A stretch of DNA of 64,000 bases from Helicoverpa zea (Eukaryota > Arthropoda > Insecta > Lepidoptera > Noctuidae). The position numbers and the translations under genes are program-made. Positions 45,109 through 57,195 of the stretch are shown here, one piece after another. Position 1 is the first letter of the stretch; each line of letters opens with the position of its first letter. Below the pieces are notes generated by a model, which saw only the letters and a program-made list of their open reading frames with translations, was not told the origin of the DNA and made no database searches. The stretch is taken from the NCBI RefSeq assembly GCF_022581195.2, contig NC_061470.1:5270001-5334000 (forward strand). Reading direction: 5' to 3'.

Positions 45109-48100
45109 TAAATTACCTTTTTCTCTCATCTTTTTCTCTTTTTTTTAGCTTACTTTTTTTTTGTGACCTTTTTTCCCCTTTTTCTTTTCTTTTTTTTTTT
45201 ATAAAATCTCACATAGTCTACACAAAATAGTTGGTTAGTCACCAGAACCTACGACCCATTAAGGCCAGTTCTTAACATGATTCGGTTTGTCATAAGTCGC
45301 AGAACATTGACCCAGAGAGCCATTTCCTAAAATCAGTCACACCAGTCACGTGTCAGGGCAGTCCCCAAGATTTGTCACACTTGTCACATGTCATGGAATA
45401 TCGGCCCTGCGAGCCAGTTCAGTTAAGCTAGTTACGTTAAGTTAGCCACCAATCATCACTTTCTGAAGTCATGTCAGTCGAACATCATGATCATTTCTGA
45501 AGTCGTGTCATATAAGTACAGGTCAAAGAACATTAATTGAAATTCGTCACTGTCACCGTCATTATCAGATGACACCTTATACCTTCCATGATCGTGAGCC
45601 GCCGTCTCGGCCTCCTCAGTCCTTAGTTGGAATACAAGCTACTTCAAGTAAGCCTACACGGGCTCCAGGTATGTTACCACAGCACTTTTCGAGTGGTCTT
45701 ACTAGTACTCGAATTCAATATAAGATGGTCTCAAATGAACCTTCGCGATTTCCTATAAAGTTTCACGACACTAGTTGCACGGGACCATACAGTTGTTCCC
45801 ATGGAGAATATTCGGCAAGAAACCCCATAGAAGATACCTATCATATTGTTCGTACTCATCATTATCTACGTCTATTACAATGAAAGCAAAAGCCCTAGAA
45901 ATTCCTATGCAATTGAGTTTCGGTTTCTTCCGCTCAAATTAGACGAACAAAATCATCTTCAAGAGGAATCTCACTGTTGTCACTAAAAGATTAAAACGCT
46001 CTGTTTTTTTTCGAAGCTATTTTCCTCCTAAATCATTCCGTTTGCTGTATCTCGAATTTCTATCTACGACTAAGCAGAGTCGACTAAGAAGCTCGCTAGA
46101 TCTGAAGACATCGTTCTCGTAGAAATAAAATATAAGCTCGATTGGTATACGGTATATTGCACTGAACCTGGTACTATTTGCTACTCAATCAACATCAACA
46201 ACAACGATCTGAAGAGTATGATGATGACTGACGGGTATATGATGATTATAATGAACTTCTACGAGCCCGTCGCGCAACGTTCGAATCATTCTCTACAATC
46301 GCAAATAGGCACTAAAAATTTCGCATTGCTCGCCCTATCTGACTGTTGGCCAAAAATTCTACTATTGTTATAAGAGTAGTAGAATTTTTACAGGATTTCT
46401 CGAATACTCCGACTGGTATACGATTATCTGATTGGAAAGACTAGCCGGAAGACAACAGCTACTGTTCAAGGCCTAAGTACAGATTCAAATAAGGGATTTC
46501 TAGTTGAAAGGTTGTATTCGATCCCTGAAGTCAGACTACCAAAAGGCCCAACTCTATGATCAAGATCTATGAATTCGTAAAGAGAGGTCAGCTATTAATA
46601 TAGCCGTTTCTAGGTAATTACAATACAAAAGACTCAACCACCAAACCTCCTACTATAACCACACAGCCAATTCTACTAGTCTGCTATTGTGTGAGTCGAA
46701 CTTTCAGACCGAAGTCAGACCTAGCACTACAACGATTTGGGATATCTCCGCCCAGTCCGGGACAGTCGACGTCGCCGCGCACAACCGGTAAACACTGAGT
46801 CACGTTGACTATAGGGATAATTTCTCGACTTATCAACAGCTAGAACGGCAGCTAACGTACATTGCAAAACTCTCTCGGTATCGTTATCCTCACATTCAAT
46901 AAGCAACTAACTATATCTAGTAGACATTAAAGTCAAACCAACTATGTCAGCCTCCCTTACAATGAACTCTCTCTGTTCGCGTTTACATACTACCTGATTA
47001 ACCAAACAGATCGACCGATCGTGGCGCAGAGCCAGGTACCCCGTCAACTCAGCCACAAACCCGACAATTTCTGCTCCCCCGGCAAACTTCATCTCAGACG
47101 GCATCCGTGAAGTCAGAAAAGGAAAGTGCTTAGGCAACTGACTAAACTTTGAAAACATTTGGGTCAGCAGTGGCCCCCCCAGCCGTCAAGTCCCAAATGT
47201 GTGGTGCAACAATAGCCATCCGCGCCGATGAGGCAATATTCTGGGAACAGCAACAGTCCTCCTCCGGAAAATCTAACCTAAACAAGAGGCAAGTCCTTCA
47301 CACCGACACGCTCAGAATAAGACAGGCACCACCCACCAGACCTACACTCCAGAAATCACAGCCATAAGTACCAAGACTAGCCAGAACGACTCAACGGCAC
47401 TACACCCCTGACACATTTCTCCTACGCATCACGAGCTGCACTACCACCAGTTACGAATTTCAAGAACAGCAATCACCTTTCAAACGAAGAAACCGGTCAC
47501 ATCAGCTGCCAAGCATGAAATAAAATAAAGATCCAACTTTCAAATTGTAAATTACAACTACGATTGTCACTCACACGAACGCCTTCCATTCGACAGGCTT
47601 TACATGACCTTTGTGTCCCTTAGCCGACTTATCAGCCCATCCTGGTTTTCTAGGAACCACAGTAACGCGACACTAACTGTACTCACACATATTTACACGA
47701 GTCTCTTCCTGATCACCACGCTGCTATCGCACAGGCCAACGGGTCTTTTCCAAGTCACCCCGATACCCATCATAAGTACAGCATAACACAATAAAATCAC
47801 TAAGTAGGCGTAAGAAGTAACAACACCTTGCCAACAAATCTATAGTCTAACGTATAATTGAATTATTCTATGTAACTGAAAGACATTAATCAGAACCCGT
47901 GGAACTACTTCTCAGCGTCGGTGATTCCACTAGTTAACTACCACTGACAATAATTGTGTGCCAGCTGATTGTTGACCACGGCAATCGTATAATTAGCCCT
48001 TATTACGAGATCAGCCAGCCGCACACATATTATAGTGCGCAGGCATCTGCGCAGACACAGACGTACCCTATTCCTTCAATCTCATAGCGACAGCCCAACA

Positions 48101-49042
48101 CAACCAGAGAGAAACCACAAGGAGGACCGACATCAATGCGCTCTCCAATGAAGGGTGCGTCAATCAGCATCTTCCAGGCTCCGGGCTGCCTTTTGAAAAT
48201 TTACAAAACCAACAAAGCGAACTCGTCCCGACCCGAGATCCCGCGCACAACAGTCGCCCTACGTGACAACTAAACCAACGACACAGTTCATATCTACCAA
48301 TACCACTAGTCAACGAGGCAGTTCCACGTTTAATAACCTCGTGTAAAAAATAACCTCAACATAAAACTATGGATTGAACAATGGATTGGTCTCACCGGGT
48401 TTTCCACTCAACGTGCGTGACGATCGCACATCGCTATGGCGCGCAGTACAGCAAAGCTTTCGCGGACGTGTAGCCACGGAGATGCACAAGCACCAACACT
48501 CCGACCTCACAAAGACACGTTGGGCTAATGGCAGGCAGCGTCGTAATTTTCTCGCCATATTGCACAATGATCACCGTCATTGTTGAAACATGAAGAAAAA
48601 AAAAAAGACAAATTCGGTCAATTTTCTAGCATACCTTCAATAACTAGCTTGACATGTAACAATGGAAACCGATACCATTACCATAACCGTGGTTACCATA
48701 CTTGTACCTTCGCTGAAATTCTTAATAAATCTTCTACTACAAACTCCATTTTAAATTATCGACTTCCATTTTTTTTCTTTTAAGTGGGTAGGCAATTTAT
48801 CTTCACGTGGCGAGTTCTCCCGAAATCAGTCTGGTCATTCACCAACCAACCAACATCATGTTGCAGTACGAGATTCACCACCCAGGATTCTTGCTTGTGC
48901 TTGCCTGGCTTGATTCAATGCGATAGCAGTGTTGCATCAGGCGTATCAACTTTTGCCACTAGAATCTTCACATTTTGAACACGTGGGCGATGCAGGGCAA
49001 TCCTTAACAGATGTGGGCATTCGGATTGTATCCCACTTCTGA
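45109..49042. other. non-coding interior of the LTR element
   Basis: Pyrimidine-rich just after the minisatellite, then sequence with only short open frames (largest 104 codons at 45569-45883). The plus strand is C/A-rich between about 47.1 and 48.3 kb. A family B repeat lies at 47973-48160. No retroviral-type protein motif was seen in any frame. Confidence 0.55.
47973..48160 (+). repeat. dispersed repeat family B copy inside the LTR element
   Basis: GACCACGGCAATCG, GAGATCAGCCAGCCGCACA, CATCTGCGCAGACACAGACG and GCGCTCTCCAATG in family order, diverged. Confidence 0.8.
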
Positions 49043-49276
49043 TGTCGGCGTCAGGATCCGACATCGTTAAATAAAACAAAGGGGTTCTCACACAATCACT
49101 TGGTTTATTCCAATTAACACAGTATTAGTCACTACAATTATTTATCACTAATTTGTGGGAGGTGTGCACTCGGCAACGGTCGGCGAACGAATGACCCGAG
49201 TCGTGCGCGCGCGCCGCTTTATATAAGGTCCACCGTTGACAGATCGACGGTTGACACATCGACGGTGGCGCCGTCA
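49043..49276 (-). repeat. LTR (5' copy)
   Basis: 234 bp with the same sequence as 44133-44366. On the minus strand the interior begins TCAGAAGTGGGATACAATCC. Confidence 0.92.
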
Positions 49277-49403
49277 TATTTATAAATATGTATATGTGTA
49301 GCTATATGTAATCAGTTGTGTTAGCACCCATAACACAAGTTAATTAATAACTTACCATGGGGCTAACCAACCGTGTGTTAAAAGGTGTCCCGACATTATC
49401 TTT
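49277..49403 (+). mobile_element. tRNA-derived SINE, right part
   Basis: Continues the SINE after the LTR insertion: TATATGTGTAGC, TGTTAGCACCCATAACACAA, CATGGGGCTAACCAACCGTG, AAAAGGTGTCCCGACATTAT. Joined to 44000-44132 by removing the LTR element and one TATT. Confidence 0.75.
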
Positions 49404-50014
49404 TTTTTATCTTTTTTAAATTCTCTTCCAGATTTTTCTAGGATCTTCGCGAGAACTTTGCAGCTCTGTTCACGGGTTTTATTTGACTTTTTCCTGAACA
49501 TTGTGTATTACCCGGGGCAGTGTAAACCCACTGCTCAATAAAATCGAATCGGCATTCATGCATCGAAATCATTATTCGAGATATCGAGATGCTCACTCGA
49601 TTTTGAATTATTATCTTCTTACTTTATATTTTGTATGAATAAGATAGGGATGTGCAAATTAATTAATAAATAGAATGATTTATTAGAAAATCAATTTTAA
49701 AATATAAATAAATGATTATGCTGACAACCTTTTTAGTCTTGACAAAGCCAAGTTTGGAAACAGTTGAATTATAATTTAACAAAAAAGAACAAACAATATT
49801 TGGTATGTGAAAACAATGTATATGTTGACTGATTATGCGTATGTGTCATTTATACAAACAAAAACAAAGATTATATTATAATACCAAAAAATATATCAAA
49901 AACATTTTTGAAAATAAGGAGGAATTATTCCAAAACAAAATGCATATAATTCTGCAAATCTGATCATAAAACTGATTTTTACAAGCTTTTTTTAACCTTT
50001 TTTTTATAGATGAA
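49404..50014. other. 3' flank of the unknown minus-strand gene
   Basis: AT-rich, no gene. Presumably holds the 3' UTR; I could not pick a convincing poly(A) signal. Confidence 0.4.
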
Positions 50015-53000
50015 TTATTGATTAGAGTTCAAATTGTAATTAATGGAAGAAATAATGATTTTACTAGGAACTCTGTCCGCTATATTATCATGGATTATGA
50101 TGTAAGCAAAAGGTAGGTTCTGTCTAAACCCTTCAGCTGACAAATTAGTTCTATTTGAGGTTCTTCCAGGGACTAATGTGGTAGTAGTTTGAGTCCCCTT
50201 GTCAAGCATCGTAGGATTTCGCATTGGTGTTGATTCTTCCTGAAAAGTGCAATATTAGAACTACATATACGATAAAAAGGTGTGAAAGGACTTTTGTTGT
50301 TGACTGCACATATTTTGTCAAAGTCATAAGCACGGATTAAATAATGTATATGTTGGAGTCGCCACATTATTCACTACAATAAATGAGACACAACTAGAGT
50401 GGGTAGTGTTCACCCAAACACATACTAAAATACCTGTAAAATAATATAGTATACGATATTCTTCCTCATCGGCTAATTTCGAAGGAGATCGGCTAGCTGC
50501 GCAGGACTCAGGACATTATTGTAGTGTACAAGTGTATGCGCAGCAAAGGTGCACTCTTTACCCTCACTCTCCAAAAAGTTAACGTACTCTCCGAGGCACG
50601 ATTGTAAAAAAAACAATCCTACTAATATTAAAAAGGTGAAAGTTTGTGAGAATGTATGGATGTATGTTTGTTATTCTTTTATGCAAAAACGGCTGAACCG
50701 ATTTGATTGAAATTTGGCAAGTAGATAGGTAATACCCTGGATTAACACATAGGCACATACTTTTTATCAACACTAACTAGAAGCTAGTTATGTATAATAC
50801 GACAAAATACAGGACTGGAGGACAAAAGCTTACCTGGGCTGAAATTGTGAAAAATAGCTTACATGATAAAATTAAAACTTACCACGATATTATCAACATT
50901 AACTTCGCGTCTCCTTTCAGAAGGTCTTTCAACATTTTCAGGTTCCAAACGATGAATATCATTGGAGCTAGAAGCTTCACTAGTTTGTTGGAATTCTTCA
51001 CCGGTTTCTCTATCAGTTGATGAAATTTCAGTTGAAGTTTTGCTTCTAGTAATATTTTCTGGTGTATTACGCTTATTTAACATATCAAATTTATTTTTCT
51101 TTGCTGGTGAAAATGAGGTGTCTGAAATTGATAGTAAATCTACATTACAAGTATAAAAAGTCCTGTTAGAATTTCTTCCTTTTATAACTCTACAACGGCT
51201 GAACCGATTTGGCTTAAAAATTGTGGTTAGTTGTGTGTTTTGTGTTTGAAAATGTTACTTACCAAATTCCATAGTCTTAGCTCGTCTCATTTCTTCAGGA
51301 ACAGCTACAGATTCTGAAGAACCTTCCAAGCTGCCTGGATAAAATACAATTTATTTAAATAAGGCTGAAAGTACAGTCAACTTCAGGTCAGTGGTAACAT
51401 GGTGGTAACAGTTTTATAGTAAAATCGAACTTATTACTATTGAATTAAGGTGCATAACAGTTACCACTGATGTGCAGTCTACCGTACATTAGCAGTGTTA
51501 TTGAACGTCTTTGGCAGTCGGTCTGACAACTAGTCTTACCGCGGGCCAAGGCCAAGGCCTGCCGGGGTTGCGGGGTTATTCGAAAGAGTTACCGCGGCCC
51601 TGGTACATAAGGAGCTTAAGAAGGAACATGGCGGGTGTTAGTCGGTAAGAGTCTGACACTCAATCAGTCTGCTAACCAACAGCGGGAGGGGTCATGTGAT
51701 GAATTCCCATAAAAAAGGATGTTGTGTTGCCCGGGTAACTGATTTGAGGAGGTCATATAGGCAGTTGCTCTTTGTAAAACACTGGTACTCAGCTGCATCC
51801 GGTTAGACTGGAAGCCGACCCCAACATAGTTGGGAGAGACTCGGGAGATGATGATGAGTTCTTGAGATTCACATTATTAGCCCTATCCCAATAAATATAT
51901 TCTTCAACTACAAATGATAATAAAGTACATATACTTGGAATATTATGTGGGTACTTACCAAAACTGATGGTATTTGCTCGTTTCATTTGTTCAGGCACTG
52001 TTACCGATTTTGAAGAACTGGTGCTTTCCGAGCTACCTTTAAACAAGAAGTATTTTATTTACAAACAGATATAAGATTTTTTACATCTATGCCATTTATG
52101 TAGTGTCAACATTTTCAAAGATTCTGTAGAAAGAAGAAAGAGCATCTGTTTTTTTTAACTTACTCGAATTGTAAGTTCTCTTACGACGCCATGTGAGATC
52201 TTCATTCAGTTTGTTCATATCTGTGGGAAAAGCAAAAAAGATATATAAATAATAATCTATAGTGTAAATATAGGTACTTAAGTTTTGTTATCGTAACCAT
52301 TCCCGCATTATTTGGTAGATTTTTTTTGCAACGTGCACCCACTGACAAAACACAATGTCCAATCTATTTGATTTACGTCATAAACAAACTTAAAGTCACA
52401 ATAAAGAGTATAAGTTAGCTGTTACCTATTAAAAATAACTGAGTGAATAAATGGATGCAGGTCGCCTCCAACAGGTATCTGTGGAGATCTAAGGGGGAGG
52501 CCTATGTTCAGCAGTGGACGTCCTATGGCTGACATGATGATAAATAAATAACTAGAAACTCCTGTAAATAGTTAGCTAGCAATGTGGCAGGCGACACGCT
52601 CAAAGACGTGTATTCTGAAACACGAAGGGTCGTGTCATGACATAGATGGTCACCAGACCACGGACCGACCGCGCCAAAGCGTTGCTTAACCTTACGATTA
52701 TGGCGTTCTAGACGACCGCCAGCCGCGGCGGCTGTTCTCATACAAGGAGATCAGCCAGCTGCTCAAGACATACTACAGTGCACAAGCATTTGCGCAGACA
52801 CAGGTGGACTCACTATTCCTTCGCTCTCATAGCCCAAAGGAACGGCAATCCGACACGACCGGAGAGAGATCAGGTGCAGGACCGACACTAACGTGCTCTC
52901 CGATGCACAAACTATCAATAATACTTATTAGTTAAAAGAATGAAAAAATATGTTAAACTTACCTTCAAACAGCTCATCAACTTTACGTTTGTACATATTA

Positions 53001-53640
53001 GCGCTCCCTGCGAGGAGATGGGCTGACGTTCTCAATGACAGTCTTCTATGAGGATTATTCGATTCACTAGTTATCCCTGAGTCCAGCTCATCACTAAAAA
53101 TAATACATAAGTACCTTAGTCCTGGACTGCGGGATTGTTCGAAAGAGCTACCGCGGCCCTGGTAGGTACATAAAGGCCCAAGAAGGAACATGGTGGGTAT
53201 AAGTCAGTAAGAGTCAGTAATTTCTCACAAAAAAGGTACTTAAGTACCTAATAATCTTACAAATGTGAAAGTAACTCTGTCTTTCTTTAACGACTAAAAT
53301 ATTGAACTGATTTCAATGTTATTTGATATACGTAGGTAAGCCTAGAGCCTGAGAAAGAATATAGGATACTATTTATTCTTCCGCGGTAAGTAGGTAGTAC
53401 CCTCTGGACACTGGTGTAACTACGGGAAACAGTTAGTATTTTAATAAAAAGGTGTTTCGTACCCGGACAAATCTAGTTTTATGACAAAAGTTCTATTATC
53501 CATTTTGAAAAAAGAACTAAATAAAATTATTTACAAAATAGTTACCAAATATCAGGTAGACTTTCTTTTTCGAGGTTTTCATCTGAAACGTTGAGCCCGT
53601 GGGCTAATTTCCACACGTTCGCAAACTTTTTACTGTTCAT
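50015..53640 (-). CDS. uncharacterised 298-residue protein, 7 exons
   Basis: Exons in transcript order: 53640-53546, 53093-52963, 52220-52164, 52036-51959, 51334-51263, 51121-50883, 50239-50015; 897 nt including the stop, all phases consistent, donors mostly GTAAGT. Begins MNSKKFANVWKLAHGLNVSD. Includes MYKRKVDELFEDMNKLNEDL, a basic WRRKR, a serine-rich stretch, two paralogous exon segments ending EQMKRANTISF and EEMRRAKTMEF, then SPAKKNKFDMLNKR and a polar Ser/Thr/Glu-rich stretch. The C-terminus is more hydrophobic (NLPFAYIIIHDNIADRVPSK). No signal peptide or membrane segment. I do not recognise the family. Composition suggests a disordered, phosphorylated, probably nuclear protein, which is inference. 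Introns carry family B and A repeats. Confidence 0.8.
50468..50602 (+). repeat. dispersed repeat family B copy
   Basis: ATCGGCTAATTTCGAAGGAG, GCGCAGGACTCAGGACATTA, TGCGCAGCAAAGGTGCACTC, then GTACTCTCCGAGGCACG. Intronic in the unknown gene, followed by a decayed Lepidoptera repeat (AAACGGCTGAACCGATTTG). Confidence 0.75.
51371..51486. mobile_element. short MITE, inverted copy of 25718-25823
   Basis: Begins GTACAGTCAACTTCAGGTCA and ends GATGTGCAGTCTACCGTAC, with inverted GTGGTAAC blocks. In the intron between exons 51959-52036 and 51263-51334. Confidence 0.8.
51505..51858 (+). mobile_element. SINE-like family A, most complete copy
   Basis: Head TTTGGCAGTCGGTCTGAC, GTTATTCGAAAGAGTTACCG, AAGAAGGAACATGGCGGGTG and GTAAGAGTCTGACACTCAAT; tail TGTTGCCCGGGTAACTG, CAGCTGCATCCGGTTAGACT, GAAGCCGACCCCAACATAGT and GATGATGATGAG. 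It lies between the two paralogous exons of the unknown gene. Confidence 0.85.
52716..52912 (+). repeat. dispersed repeat family B, fullest copy
   Basis: Runs CCAGCCGCGGCGGCTGTTCT, GGAGATCAGCCAGCTGCTC, AGTGCACAAGCATTTGCGCA, TCATAGCCC, GGCAATCCGACACGACCGGA, AACGTGCTCTCCGATGCAC. It serves as a reference for the other four copies. Confidence 0.85.
53116..53222 (+). repeat. SINE-like family A head fragment
   Basis: GACTGCGGGATTGTTCGAAA, GAGCTACCGCGGCCCTGGTA, GAAGGAACATGGTGGGTAT, AGTCAGTAAGAGTCAG. Followed at 53258-53450 by a decayed dispersed repeat (CTTACAAATGTGAAAGTAAC, ATAGGATACTATTTATT). Confidence 0.75.
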
Positions 53641-53715
53641 AACGTCTTAATTGTAAAACATTTCGATTTCACACTAATATCAAACTGACCGACGCGACGC
53701 CGTAAAATAATTTAA

Positions 53716-53723
53716 GCGCGAAA
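53716..53723 (-). promoter_or_regulatory. E2F-type site upstream of the unknown gene
   Basis: TTTCGCGC on the minus strand, about 76 bases before the ATG at 53640. It matches the TTTSGCGC consensus. No TATA box. An isolated 8-mer, so only suggestive of cell-cycle control. Confidence 0.35.
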
Positions 53724-56033
53724 TGCTTTAACCATAGACGTAATATTCTTTGTCCACTTTTTTTGTTGCTTATGCTGTCAACATTATACAGTTTACCTTT
53801 TTATATTTACTTTTTTATTTCTGAATAGATTTTAGAAATATTTTTAATTAATCAAAATAAAATAAGCATTTGTTTATTTAATTTTAATTAAAAGAAATTC
53901 CCTACAACAACGAAATTCGATAAAATAATTTAGGAAGGTCAATGACATTTACATATATGCGACCTCCTTGGTATTCCATATTTAAAAAATTGAAGTTCTG
54001 GCTGTATTTGGTGAAAATAATTTTACAATGCCATTAGAGTTTATTTTTAATTTATAACTTTTTATTGTACTGAATGGTTTTTAATTTTTTTTTCTGCCAA
54101 TTCAACCAGTATTTTACTGCAAAGTATTTAGAGAACCTCTCCAGTACAAATCTCACCCGTATGTAGGCGTCAGTATTATCTGTTTTTAGGAACTTATTTG
54201 CAGAAGATAAAATTTGAATAAATATTTATATACTTTAATTTTAAGCTTTTATTATCGAGATATATATTTTAGGAGACCTTTTTGTTTTATAAGTAACATT
54301 TTGAACATGTGTTGTTGTTTACTGGCAACATTCTTAATATTTATTGTTCGCTTCGCATTCACGTGTAATGGTCGTATTCTAAATTTAAAAATATTGACCG
54401 TTGCTTGTACCGTTGCGTAATCCGTACTTGGAATGGCAATTGACATTAGCATCCAGAAGGTACGTATTTAAGAGAATAAAAACTGGGCTTCTAATCGTAA
54501 TTGGAAATTCTGTACCCTGCTTATTCTCATCTAGCACTGAGACATCTACTTTTCCTTCATTAACATGAAAACCGAGAAAACACATTTCCTTTAAAATGAA
54601 CGCAACATTCTCTAATTTATTTGTGAAATTACTTCGTGGAACGTCGTCAAAATTACCTTTGTGCCTTTGAAGATTGCTCACGCTTTCCTCCTTGTTACGC
54701 TACGGTGTGAATGCAGTCAAAGCGACGCAGACCATGGATAACAAAATGACTAGCGGAGGTGCCATAGGGGAAAATCGCCTAAGAAAGTTGCGCGCCAAAT
54801 TGCGGAGGAGCGGGGGACGAGAAGTAACGTTTCTCGCCGTTTTCGCCCTCATACGCCTTTTTTGGACCCGTAATTTTTTTTAATTCGACAAATCGTTGTC
54901 AAGACTTCTTAAAGCACCCGAAAGCCACGTTATGTCACTCGTAACCGATCATTTTAGTCATGTCCACCGTACGAATTTGCCCTAGAAGGTGCCTGACCTA
55001 GTTGCCACCTGCTTTATGTCATCTCCGCTCATTTCTTGCCACGCGACTCTCTGTAGGGGGTAGTGCACATGTAAGATGCGCATTTTTACAGCTAGTGTAT
55101 AAATAGCTTTATGTAGCATGTTTGAACTGGTTTCTTTGTACTTTGTAAGTTAGTATGGCTTTAATGTTGTTGTTTGTGTTATGGGAATTGCGTGAAAATG
55201 GTAGTAACAATTGTTGTGTGTTGAGTGGTAGTCGTTTTAATATTATTGCGGTCTTGTAGCAACTGGGTGAATAGTACCGGGTTTCAACTAAAGGTGTTTA
55301 TATCAAGATTTCAGAATAAAAGAAACACAAAAAGGGAATGAAACTAGAATTCAAAGTTTGGAATTGATTGATTTGGATTGATTGTCAAGATAGATAGATG
55401 TCAACAACGAAAACGAAACTAAATTCAGAACAAGGATTTATTTTATTATACTTTTGTAATACCTGCTCATTAGTACTCATAATTAAGTAAATAGTTAAAA
55501 TTCCCAACAAACCTAAAAAGGAGTAATCTATAGCTACTCGATCAATTCAACAGAATTAAATTAGCACGAGGTACATAGAAACATTTCATAGACAAGTGGC
55601 GTGCCTCCATTACGGACAACGTATTGTAAGGTTTTATTGTGAAATACTGGCGTTATTCTCTTTTGTTATTTAGGTCTAAAACACGCAAGTCTTAATAGAT
55701 TCTGGTCTATTTCTTTATCTTTTTTTGCTAAATATCAACCACAGAAAATGTTTTACAAATCCCAAGGTAGGTACTACATTCGTTATTCCCGGGTAATAAA
55801 GAATAACGAAAAAAGTTTTAGCCCTATACTTAGATAAAACACTCCAAAAATACGAGCTCTTTCCAGTGGTTTCAATAATGATAGTGTGAATGCCAAACTA
55901 TGCTTTCTGATAATACGCTGAAATATTTTATTTTAATCGAACCGCTCTGTTTAATATAAGTACCTAGGTATAATCTATACCTAGATACCTAATCATAGCA
56001 CATAAGTTAAGAAAGTACCTTAAGTGAACTTAT
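53724..56033. other. intergenic with repeat fragments
   Basis: A 98-codon minus frame at 54385-54681 (MSNLQRHKGNFDDVPRSNFT) has protein-like composition but no recognised domain, and it borders a repeat at 54731-54845 that also occurs inverted at 39769-39912. It is probably an element fragment. Otherwise nothing. Confidence 0.4.
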
Positions 56034-56702
56034 TACAAGCTTTTATTTAACTTGCAATGTATGTATGTAACTATGTGTGTTCGGGTGGAATTTTACAACT
56101 CAATTTTAAGGCACTTGCCCTCAACCGATTGAGCTGCAATTTTGCATACATGTTTAGTTTGGATGACAATGCATGTTAAGCTATGTGACGTCATCCTAAA
56201 TCCAACATGGCTAAATATACAAGATGGCGGACTAGTTGTTTTTAAAGTACCTATACAATATGTGTATCAAATGAAAGGGATTGACTAGTAGAACACATTG
56301 CACTTTACGAAATAAAAATCCAAGATGACCGCCGCTACAAAATGGTGAATAACCTATTTTTTTCAATCCCATCCATATGGGTATCCAATGACAGGCAAGT
56401 AAAATAAAGTGCACTTTACCAAATCTAAACTAAAAAGTATAAAATAAATTGAGGTAAAAAAATCTTTAAAAACAAGCTTTTATTTAAATGCGCTAAAAAT
56501 AAAAAAATAATCTTTTACTGTAACTTTACTGATTTATGTTTTAAAAGCTTGTCGCGACATTTAAGTACTCGTACTTACTTTCTTAGTAAAATCGCAAGCT
56601 TTTAAAACATAAATCAGTAAAGTTACAGTAAAAGATTATTTTTTTATTTTTAGCGCATTTAAATAAAAGCTTGTTTTTAAAGATTTTTTTACCTCAATTT
56701 AT
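56034..56702 (+). repeat. second copy of the foldback-bearing repeat, spacer inverted
   Basis: Same sequence as 4602-5294: the 420-bp unit with a much shorter TATG run, then the palindrome (56448-56699). The 34-base spacer (56558-56591) is the reverse complement of that at 5148-5181 except for one base. A GACA is missing from the right arm near 56594. No convincing coding sequence. Confidence 0.93.
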
Positions 56703-57088
56703 TTTTCCGGTTTCTCTTTTCTACACCTTAGTTTCAACCTTTCGAATGTCGAGCCGAATTTTGGCCGGCAGCCGAAGCCTTACCTAAGTACAGAGTACAG
56801 GGCAACATTTTTGCGACATAAGCGAAATGGTTCGCAGTGGTAGCGGGCGGCAGTCAGCAGAATTTCTGGCATTCTTGTCGCGTCCTGACCATCTTAGTTC
56901 CACGGCTGCGTTCAATGGCTGGTTCGTACCCGCAGACTGTAGACTAAATAGTCAGTATACAGTTGGTCTGATAAATCAGAAAAAAAATGTTAAGAACATT
57001 TTAAAAACTTGTGAATTCAAATAGTATAAAGTAATAGTATACTTTTCATTTCCATACTGATTTATGAGCCCAAACTAACTATCGGCCG

Positions 57089-57195
57089 AGGTCAGATAGG
57101 CAGTCGCTTCTTGTAAAGCACTGGTACCCAGCTGAATCCGGTTAGACTGAAAGCCGACCCCATCATAGTAGGGAAAAAGGCTCGGAGGATGACTA
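57089..57195 (+). repeat. SINE-like family A tail
   Basis: GAGGTCAGATAGGCAGTCGC, CCGGTTAGACTGAAAGCCGA, then CCCCATCATAGTAGGGAAAA and GGAGGATGAC. Confidence 0.8.

Larger units (their letters stand above)
44133..49276 (-). mobile_element. LTR retrotransposon-like element without coding genes
   Basis: Two 234-bp LTRs (44133-44366 and 49043-49276), flanked by a TATT duplication (44129-44132, 49277-49280). On the minus strand the LTR is 5'-TGACGGCGCC...GACGCCGACA-3' and has TATATAAA before AATAAA, so transcription is leftward and the right LTR is 5'. The 4.7-kb interior has no gag, protease, RT or integrase I can recognise. It holds a 36-bp minisatellite and a family B repeat. Neither a clear primer site nor a polypurine tract was seen. 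A large non-autonomous (LARD-like) element is the best reading. Confidence 0.75.

Noticed and set aside
44372..45148. 258- and 180-codon frames over the 36-bp repeat
   Set aside because: Pure consequence of a 36-base period inside a non-coding LTR element interior.
54385..54681. 98-codon minus frame
   Set aside because: Protein-like composition but no domain, no splice context and it adjoins a repeat; left as an intergenic note.
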